A DNA stretch of 64,000 nucleotides from an uncultured Pelagibacteraceae bacterium (lineage in GTDB: Bacteria > Pseudomonadota > Alphaproteobacteria > Pelagibacterales > Pelagibacteraceae). Below are positions 58,620-64,000 of this stretch, piece after piece. The notes below the pieces were generated by a model. The model ran no database searches. It saw nothing but the letters and a program-made list of their open reading frames with translations, and was not told the origin of the DNA. The stretch's first letter is position 1, and each line of letters starts with the position of its first letter. Where the stretch lies: positions 81,773-145,772 of the forward strand of contig CACJMB010000004.1 in assembly GCA_902594405.1 (NCBI GenBank), in the 5' to 3' direction. Position numbers and translations under genes: made by a program.

Positions 58620-59975
58620 ATGAGTAAAGATATTTTTTTAACAAACAATCTAACAAATAAAAAAGAGAAGTTTGTTCCACTAGATATAAACAACATTCGA
58701 ATGTATGTGTGTGGTCCTACTGTTTATGATGATCCTCATATTGGGAACGCAAGACCTATAGTTGTATTTGATATTCTGTTTAAAATTTTTAAAAAAAATT
58801 ACCCTAAAGTTACTTATGTGCGAAATATTACAGATGTAGACGATAAAATTATTAAATCTTCAAAAGAAAGAAATATTTCAATTTCAAAATTAACAAGCAA
58901 AGTAACTAAAAGTTTTAGTGAAGATTGCCATTACCTAAATTGTGAAGAACCAACCCATCAACCTAAAGCAACTGAAAATATAGATTTGATGGTTGAAATG
59001 ATTTCTGAATTAATAAAAAAAGGATTTGCTTATGAAAATAATAAGCATGTTTATTTTGAGGTTAAAAAATTCAAGGATTATGGTCAACTATCAAATAAAA
59101 AATTAGAAGAACTTATTGCTGGATCAAGAGTTGAAGTCAGTGAAAATAAAAAAAATTCAGAAGATTTTGTTTTATGGAAACCTTCAGAAAATGATGAACC
59201 TTCATGGGAGTCTCCATGGGGTAAAGGAAGGCCAGGATGGCATCTGGAGTGTTCAGCAATGTCAAAGAAATTTTTAGGAGATGAGTTTGATGTTCATGGA
59301 GGAGGTATAGACTTGCTGTTTCCTCATCATGAAAATGAAATAGCTCAATCAAGATGCGCAAATGATACAAAAATATTTGCAAAATTTTGGATGCATAATG
59401 CATTCATCACTATGTCTAATGAAAAGATGGCTAAGTCTCAGGGAAATATTTTAAAAATAAAAGATTTTAGAAATAAGATAAGTGGTCAAGTTTTGAGATT
59501 AGCTTTACTGAGTGCGCACTATAAACAACCATTAGATTGGAATGATAAACTTCTTGAAGACTGTCAGAACACTATAAATAAATGGTACAATTCATATTTA
59601 GATATTAAAAATACCTCTAAGGTTTCTGATGAAATTCTTCAGCCACTTTATGATGATTTAAACACCCCTGGATATATTGCTAATTTACATCAATTATATG
59701 ACAAAGCTCAAAAAGGTAACGATGAAGATAAATCTTTATTTGTTTCTGCTTGTCAATTTGTAGGACTATTAAATGAAAGTAAAGAAAATTGGCTTAAATT
59801 TAAAATTAGCAAAGCTTTAATTTCTGAAAAAGAAATTTTTCAAAAAATTCAGGAAAGAAACAAGGCAAGAGAGAACAAAAATTACGAAGATGCTGATAAA
59901 ATTAGAAACGAGCTTTTAGATAAAGGTGTTTTAATAGAAGATAAAGATGGTAAAACGACTTGGAAATTTAAATGA
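58620..59975 (+). CDS. cysS: Cysteinyl-tRNA synthetase
   Basis: Charges tRNA-Cys. A 451-residue class I synthetase: MYVCGPTVYDDPHIGNARP (HIGH motif as HIGN and zinc Cys), GGRPGWHLECSAMSKKFLG with further zinc residues in the GWHLECS segment, FPHHENEIAQSRC and KMAKSQGN (KMSKS motif). C-terminal RNKARENKNYEDADKIRNEL is the conserved anticodon-domain end. It overlaps cimA by 4 bases (ATGA). Confidence 0.97.
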   Translation: MSKDIFLTNNLTNKKEKFVPLDINNIRMYVCGPTVYDDPHIGNARPIVVFDILFKIFKKNYPKVTYVRNITDVDDKIIKSSKERNISISKLTSKVTKSFSEDCHYLNCEEPTHQPKATENIDLMVEMISELIKKGFAYENNKHVYFEVKKFKDYGQLSNKKLEELIAGSRVEVSENKKNSEDFVLWKPSENDEPSWESPWGKGRPGWHLECSAMSKKFLGDEFDVHGGGIDLLFPHHENEIAQSRCANDTKIFAKFWMHNAFITMSNEKMAKSQGNILKIKDFRNKISGQVLRLALLSAHYKQPLDWNDKLLEDCQNTINKWYNSYLDIKNTSKVSDEILQPLYDDLNTPGYIANLHQLYDKAQKGNDEDKSLFVSACQFVGLLNESKENWLKFKISKALISEKEIFQKIQERNKARENKNYEDADKIRNELLDKGVLIEDKDGKTTWKFK

Positions 59976-61573
59976 GCAAAGAACAACTTTATATATTTGA
60001 CACAACGCTGCGTGATGGAGCACAAACCCAAGGTGTAGATTTTTCAATTGATGATAAGGAAAAAATCTCATCAGCGTTAGATAAATTGGGTATTGATTAT
60101 GTTGAAGGAGGTTGGCCAGGTGCAAATCCAACTGATACTGAGTTTTTCAACAAAGATCATAATTTTAAAACAACGAAATTAACTGCATTTGGAATGACTA
60201 AAAAATCTGAACACAGCGCAGAAAATGACCCTATGCTCTCATCATTAATTAATTCAAAAAGCACTTCTGTTTGCTTGTTTGGAAAATCATGGGATTTTCA
60301 AGTGGATGTTGCATTAGGAATAAGTAATGAGCAGAATTTGATGAATATAAGTGAAAGCACAAAACATATTGTTAAATCTGGAAAAGAGTTCATGTTTGAT
60401 GCTGAACATTTTTTTGATGGATATAAAGCGAATCCCGAATATGCAATGTTGTGTTTAAAAGCTGCTTTTGATAATGGTGCTAGATGGATTGTTTTATGTG
60501 ATACTAACGGTGGTACACTTCCACACGAGATTACAGAAATTGTATCTAAAGTAAGCAAGCATATCCCTGGAAAAAATTTAGGAATACACGCTCATAATGA
60601 TACCGAAAATGCGGTAGCTAACAGTCTTGCTGCAGTTCAAGCAGGAGTTAGACAAGTCCAAGGTACAATAAATGGTTTGGGGGAAAGATGTGGAAATGCT
60701 AATTTAATGTCATTAATACCCTCATTTTTTTTAAAGAAAGATTTTTCAGATAAGTTTGAGCTAAACATTAAAAGAGAAAATTTAAAAAATTTAACACAAT
60801 GTTCAAGATTATTAGATGAGATATTAAATAGGAAACCTAACAAACATTTACCTTATGTTGGAGCTTCTGCTTTTTCTCACAAGGGTGGAATGCATGTTTC
60901 AGCAGTTCAAAAAGATCCTAAAACTTATGAGCATATTAACCCTGAGGAAGTTGGAAATTCTAGAAATATTGTAGTTTCAGACCAATCAGGTCAATCCAAT
61001 ATAATGTCGAGATTAAATTCAATAGGAATTAAAGTTGAGAAAAACAATCCAAAGATTAAAAAACTTTTAGATGAAGTGAAAGATCGAGAATTTATTGGTT
61101 ATAGTTATGATGGTGCCGACGCATCATTTGAGTTGTTAGCTCGAAGATTAATGGGGGAAATACCAAGATATATTTCAATTAATGAATATGATGTTTCAGT
61201 AAAGAAAGATAATGCAGGAGAAATAGTTTCATATGCAAAAGCTCAATTAGAAGTAGATGGAGACAAAATTTTGTGTGAAGGACAAGGAAACGGACCTGTT
61301 AATGCTCTAGATAATGCAATTAGAAAGAATGTTAACAAGCTTGCTAAATATTCAGAATATTTAAAAGATTTAAGACTAGTTGATTACAAAGTTAGAATTT
61401 TAAACACCGGTACAGAAGCTGTAACAAGAGTTAGTATTGAAAGTACAGATTCGAAGGGTGTTAATTGGTTTACTATTGGAGTATCACCAAATATCATTGA
61501 TGCATCTTTCAAAGCTCTTGTTGATAGTTTAGATTATAAGTTATTTAAGGATAAAGCTCCTGGAAGTTTATAG
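59972..61573 (+). CDS. cimA: (R)-citramalate synthase
   Basis: Condenses pyruvate and acetyl-CoA to citramalate, opening threonine-independent isoleucine synthesis. The 533-residue protein belongs to the LeuA/CimA family: FDTTLRDGAQTQGVDFSIDDK (metal and substrate site), VEGGWPGANPTD, which in CimA replaces the LEVGFP-type text of isopropylmalate synthase, HAHNDTENAVANS and GERCGNANLMS, and a C-terminal regulatory domain (about 410-533). ATGA overlap with cysS. Homocitrate synthase is a less likely alternative. Confidence 0.93.
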   Translation: MSKEQLYIFDTTLRDGAQTQGVDFSIDDKEKISSALDKLGIDYVEGGWPGANPTDTEFFNKDHNFKTTKLTAFGMTKKSEHSAENDPMLSSLINSKSTSVCLFGKSWDFQVDVALGISNEQNLMNISESTKHIVKSGKEFMFDAEHFFDGYKANPEYAMLCLKAAFDNGARWIVLCDTNGGTLPHEITEIVSKVSKHIPGKNLGIHAHNDTENAVANSLAAVQAGVRQVQGTINGLGERCGNANLMSLIPSFFLKKDFSDKFELNIKRENLKNLTQCSRLLDEILNRKPNKHLPYVGASAFSHKGGMHVSAVQKDPKTYEHINPEEVGNSRNIVVSDQSGQSNIMSRLNSIGIKVEKNNPKIKKLLDEVKDREFIGYSYDGADASFELLARRLMGEIPRYISINEYDVSVKKDNAGEIVSYAKAQLEVDGDKILCEGQGNGPVNALDNAIRKNVNKLAKYSEYLKDLRLVDYKVRILNTGTEAVTRVSIESTDSKGVNWFTIGVSPNIIDASFKALVDSLDYKLFKDKAPGSL

Positions 61574-61575
61574 GG

Positions 61576-62439
61576 ATGAAAATTAAAAAATTTTCAGAAA
61601 AACCACCTGATCTAAAAGATAGAATAGGAGCAAAACCAATAGTTTGTTACCCAAATACAAATATCGAAGAAAAAAATTTAAGTATTTTACATTCCGCTCG
61701 AGAACACATAGTTAAAAAAGAGGAAGTTATAATACCCCCAAGAGACGCAAAAACATTTGAAGTTAAATTTGGTGAGTTTTTTAGAATTGAAAGTGTAGAG
61801 GGACCTCAAGTAGGTGATTTAAATTTATTTAATTTAAATAATTTAGAGGAAAAATTTTACTCAGGGAAAACAAGAGCACTCTATGGAACTCATCTTTCTG
61901 TTGGAGATAAAATGTTTAGTAGTTTTCCCTATCTTAGATCTTTAGCAACAATAACTTGGGACACTTTAGATTGGTATGATTATGATAAAGATGGAGGATC
62001 GGTTCATGATGTCATTGGTACAAGATGTGATCCCTATACATCAAAACTTTTGACCAATAATGATTATCACTATTGTTGCCACTCAAATTTAACAAGAGCT
62101 TTGGTTAAAGAAAAAAATATTCAATTAGATCATGCAGAAAAAATAGTTCATGATGTATTAAATGTTTTTATGTTAACTGGATTTACCAATGATACTAAAC
62201 AATATTTTATGAAAGCAAGTCCTGTAAGACCTGGTGATTATTTAGAGTTTTTTGCTGAAACAGATTTGTTAGGCGCTCTCTCTGCTTGTCCAGGAGGTGA
62301 TTGTGGATCTGAACATTCATCCGATGTAGCAAAATGTTATCCATTAAAAGTTTCTATTTGGACAGTAGATTCAAAATATTTAAATGATATTAAGCCATCA
62401 GCTATTTCCAGTTATAACAAAAATCATGGCATAGATTAA
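61576..62439 (+). CDS. DUF1989 (urea carboxylase-associated) family protein
   Basis: A 287-residue cytoplasmic protein. The DUF1989 text is clear: EEVIIPPRDAKTFEV, EGPQVGDLNLFNL, KTRALYGTHLSVGDKMFSSFPYLRSLATI, HDVIGTRCDPYT, CCHSNLTRAL and CPGGDCGSEHSSD near the end. Conserved His and Cys suggest a metal site. Family members are found beside urea carboxylase and guanidine or amino-acid catabolism genes; activity is not settled. Here it is lodged two bases after cimA and overlaps the rRNA/tRNA methyltransferase gene by one base, without a urea-related neighbour. Confidence 0.85.
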   Translation: MKIKKFSEKPPDLKDRIGAKPIVCYPNTNIEEKNLSILHSAREHIVKKEEVIIPPRDAKTFEVKFGEFFRIESVEGPQVGDLNLFNLNNLEEKFYSGKTRALYGTHLSVGDKMFSSFPYLRSLATITWDTLDWYDYDKDGGSVHDVIGTRCDPYTSKLLTNNDYHYCCHSNLTRALVKEKNIQLDHAEKIVHDVLNVFMLTGFTNDTKQYFMKASPVRPGDYLEFFAETDLLGALSACPGGDCGSEHSSDVAKCYPLKVSIWTVDSKYLNDIKPSAISSYNKNHGID

Positions 62440-63152
62440 TGTCTGTTAATAATATTTCTTTCATTTTACATAAACCTCAACTCTCAGAAAATATAGGAGC
62501 ATGTGCAAGAGGAATGAAAAATTTTAATTTTAATAAACTGATTGTTATTGATCCTAAACCAATATTTCCAAATGATAAAATTTTAGCAACCTCAGTAGGA
62601 GCAAAAAATATAATTAATAAGGCAAAAAATTTTGAAAGTTTAGAAAAACCTTTAAAAAATATTGATATTGTAATTGCAACATCAGCACGATTTAGAAATA
62701 AAAATATTAAACATATCCAACTAGAAGATTTAAAAAAAATAAATTATAAAAAGAAAATAGCTTTTTTATTTGGCTCAGAAGCGTCTGGTCTATCAAACAA
62801 TGAAATAAGCTATGCCAATTATACTCTTCAAATTCCAACTAATCCTGATTTTAAATCATTAAACTTATCTCATAGCTTGATAATAATTGCTCAATATCTA
62901 TCAAGCATAATTAAATCAAAGGCATCTTCTTTTAAGAAATCAAATAAAGTTAAATCAGCATCTAAAAAAGAGATAGTTGCTATGGCAAACCTTTGTATAC
63001 AGAATCTTGAAGAAATTAATTTTTTTAAATCAAAAGAGAAGAAACCGATAATGCTTGAAAACTTGAGGAATATTTTTTATAGGATGGAATTGTCAACCAA
63101 AGAAACACGTATTTTATCAGGGGTATTTGCAAGTTTAGGTAAAAAACGTTGA
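62439..63152 (+). CDS. TrmH-family (SpoU) RNA 2'-O-methyltransferase, TrmJ-like
   Basis: A 237-residue SPOUT-fold methyltransferase. The three SpoU motifs are present: ISFILHKPQLSENIGACARGMKNFNF (motif 1 with N and R), IAFLFGSEASGLSNNEISYAN (motif 2 with G-x-E) and LQIPTNPDFKSLNLSHSLIIIAQYL (motif 3 with S-L-N-x-S). It resembles TrmJ, which methylates position 32 of tRNA, by length and by an N-terminal start directly in the SPOUT fold. It starts in a TAATG overlap with the DUF1989 gene. Confidence 0.9.
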   Translation: MSVNNISFILHKPQLSENIGACARGMKNFNFNKLIVIDPKPIFPNDKILATSVGAKNIINKAKNFESLEKPLKNIDIVIATSARFRNKNIKHIQLEDLKKINYKKKIAFLFGSEASGLSNNEISYANYTLQIPTNPDFKSLNLSHSLIIIAQYLSSIIKSKASSFKKSNKVKSASKKEIVAMANLCIQNLEEINFFKSKEKKPIMLENLRNIFYRMELSTKETRILSGVFASLGKKR

Positions 63153-63192
63153 TTGACAAAATGATGAGTAAGTTTATAAAGCCCATTATCAA

Positions 63193-63810
63193 ATGACAAA
63201 AAGATTAAACTCTAAACATAAAGTAGACAGAAGATTAAAAGTTAATCTTTGGGGAAGACCTAAAAGTCCTTTTAATACAAGAGCCTATGGACCAGGACAA
63301 CACGGTCAAACAAAAACATCAAAGCCATCCGATTATGGAATACAGCTTCAGGCTAAACAAAAATTAAAAGCCTACTATGGCAACATTAACGAGAGACAAT
63401 TTAGAAATATTTACAAAAAAGCAGTAATGCTTAAAGGTGACACTGGAGAAAACTTAATTGGTCTTCTTGAAAGAAGATTAGACGCTGTGATCTATAGAGC
63501 AAAATTTGCAACAACGATTTTTTCAGCTAGACAATTAATTAATCATGGACATGTAAAGGTAAATGGTAAAAAAGTGAATATTGGAAGTTATTTAATTAGA
63601 GAAGAAGATTCAATTGAGATCAGAGATAAATCAAAGCAACTTGCAATAATTGATATAGCACTTGCAAATAAAGAGAGAGAAACACCCGAGTATATCCAAA
63701 TGGATGAAAAAAATAAAAAATTTAAATTTGTAAGAACTCCTAAGTTTGAGGAAGTACCATACCCAGTGATGATGGAGCCAAACTTGGTTATTGAATATTA
63801 TTCAAGATAA
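63193..63810 (+). CDS. rpsD: 30S ribosomal protein S4
   Basis: Primary 16S rRNA binding protein that starts assembly of the small subunit body. The 205-residue protein has the S4 N-terminal domain ([26 protein letters not shown]...RAYGPGQHG) and the S4 RNA-binding domain ([41 protein letters not shown]). The zinc-cysteine cluster found in some S4 proteins is not present. A leftover 40-base gap before it has no clear hairpin. Ends directly against the next gene (TAA then TTG). Confidence 0.97.
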   Translation: MTKRLNSKHKVDRRLKVNLWGRPKSPFNTRAYGPGQHGQTKTSKPSDYGIQLQAKQKLKAYYGNINERQFRNIYKKAVMLKGDTGENLIGLLERRLDAVIYRAKFATTIFSARQLINHGHVKVNGKKVNIGSYLIREEDSIEIRDKSKQLAIIDIALANKERETPEYIQMDEKNKKFKFVRTPKFEEVPYPVMMEPNLVIEYYSR

Positions 63811-64000
63811 TTGTTAAAAAATTATAATCCATTTGTTTATTTATTTTTATTAATATATTTTTGTGTTGGTATTTATTTAAGCTTAAATACTGGAATATCT
63901 CATGATGAATATCATGAGCAATTAAATTGGGAAATTAATTTAAAATCAGTTAAGGAATTTTATTTAAATGGTACCTATCAAGACTTAATAGAATATAAGG
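63811..64000 (+). CDS. Membrane protein, glycosyltransferase-like (3' end cut off by window)
   Basis: An open frame of 63 codons runs off the right edge, starting TTG immediately after the rpsD stop, with no ATG available. The first 30 residues contain one membrane segment (PFVYLFLLIYFCVGIYLSL), followed by TGISHDEYHEQLNWEIN. An acidic D-E pair just after the first membrane helix is the layout of GT-C glycosyltransferases (ArnT/PMT group), where the acidic pair lies in the first extracytoplasmic loop. Only the beginning is visible, so this stays tentative. Confidence 0.55.
   Translation, partial: MLKNYNPFVYLFLLIYFCVGIYLSLNTGISHDEYHEQLNWEINLKSVKEFYLNGTYQDLIEYK

Noticed and set aside
1..64000. 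CRISPR arrays, rRNA, insertion sequences and prophage
   Set aside because: No regularly spaced repeats, rRNA-like stretches, transposase or phage structural genes were seen on either strand.

Overview
The window is AT-rich (estimated by eye at about 30% G+C) and very tightly packed. Intergenic gaps are mostly 0-60 bases, many neighbours share a 1-base (TAATG) or 4-base (ATGA/GTGA) overlap, and genes switch strand often. Gene content points to a streamlined marine alphaproteobacterium of the SAR11 / Candidatus Pelagibacter type: an osmolyte-type taurine transporter with an aminotransferase, a dimethylglycine/sarcosine dehydrogenase-like fusion, TRAP-like tripartite tricarboxylate transport, the methylcitrate cycle and very short spacers. 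No rRNA, CRISPR array, insertion sequence or prophage was seen. The only tRNA is an elongator tRNA-Met.

Layout. 1-930: the 5' part of a leftward regulator with two helix-turn-helix segments. 930-8553: a small membrane protein, then a taurine/sulfonate module (leftward tauA-tauB-tauC and an LDH2-family dehydrogenase; rightward omega-amino-acid aminotransferase and alanine dehydrogenase). 8577-13766: galE, a dimethylglycine-dehydrogenase-like fusion, two unknown membrane proteins (one a relative of the small protein at 930) and a secreted MORN-repeat protein. 13881-15122: a 1.1-kb insert bounded by a 48-base perfect direct repeat of the tRNA-Met gene. It holds a secreted unknown protein, a 55-residue protein, and 11-base-spaced repeats near both ends, with no integrase. 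15129-24902: purine salvage (gpt-like, guaC, apt) next to 5'-methylthioadenosine (MTA) salvage (mtnP, mtnA), a class II aldolase-SDR fusion and a SpeD-SpeE fusion. 24962-28018: an amino-acid ABC importer without its ATPase, followed by a phytanoyl-CoA dioxygenase-like enzyme. 28008-34215: DUF6165/GT9 pair, AbrB-type permease, IclR regulator with a clear paired operator, tctCBA. 34216-45682: assorted transport, carbohydrate and redox genes, rpoZ, dusA, a charged coiled-coil protein and phosphomannomutase. 45863-48980: nrdAB and a small lipoprotein. 49619-53141: prpDBC. 53195-64000: gph, a GlmU acetyltransferase domain standing alone, glmS, class II DAHP synthase, nadE, cysS, cimA, DUF1989, trmJ-like, rpsD and the start of a membrane glycosyltransferase-like gene.

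How the genes fit together. The most coherent unit is 18298-24902: the SpeD-SpeE fusion should make MTA as by-product; MtnP splits MTA into adenine and methylthioribose-1-phosphate; Apt reclaims the adenine; MtnA isomerises the sugar phosphate; and a class II aldolase fused to a short-chain dehydrogenase sits tail-to-tail with mtnA. No mtnB/C/D/K-type gene is seen nearby. This suggests, but does not prove, an MTA route like the DHAP shunt, with aldolase and aldehyde reductase in one chain. Other points worth a second look are the integrase-less tRNA-Met island, a terminator-like hairpin that covers the tctB start codon, the truncated GlmU, an orphan leftward terminator with no gene before it (42919-43015), and the two-turn-spaced IclR operator.
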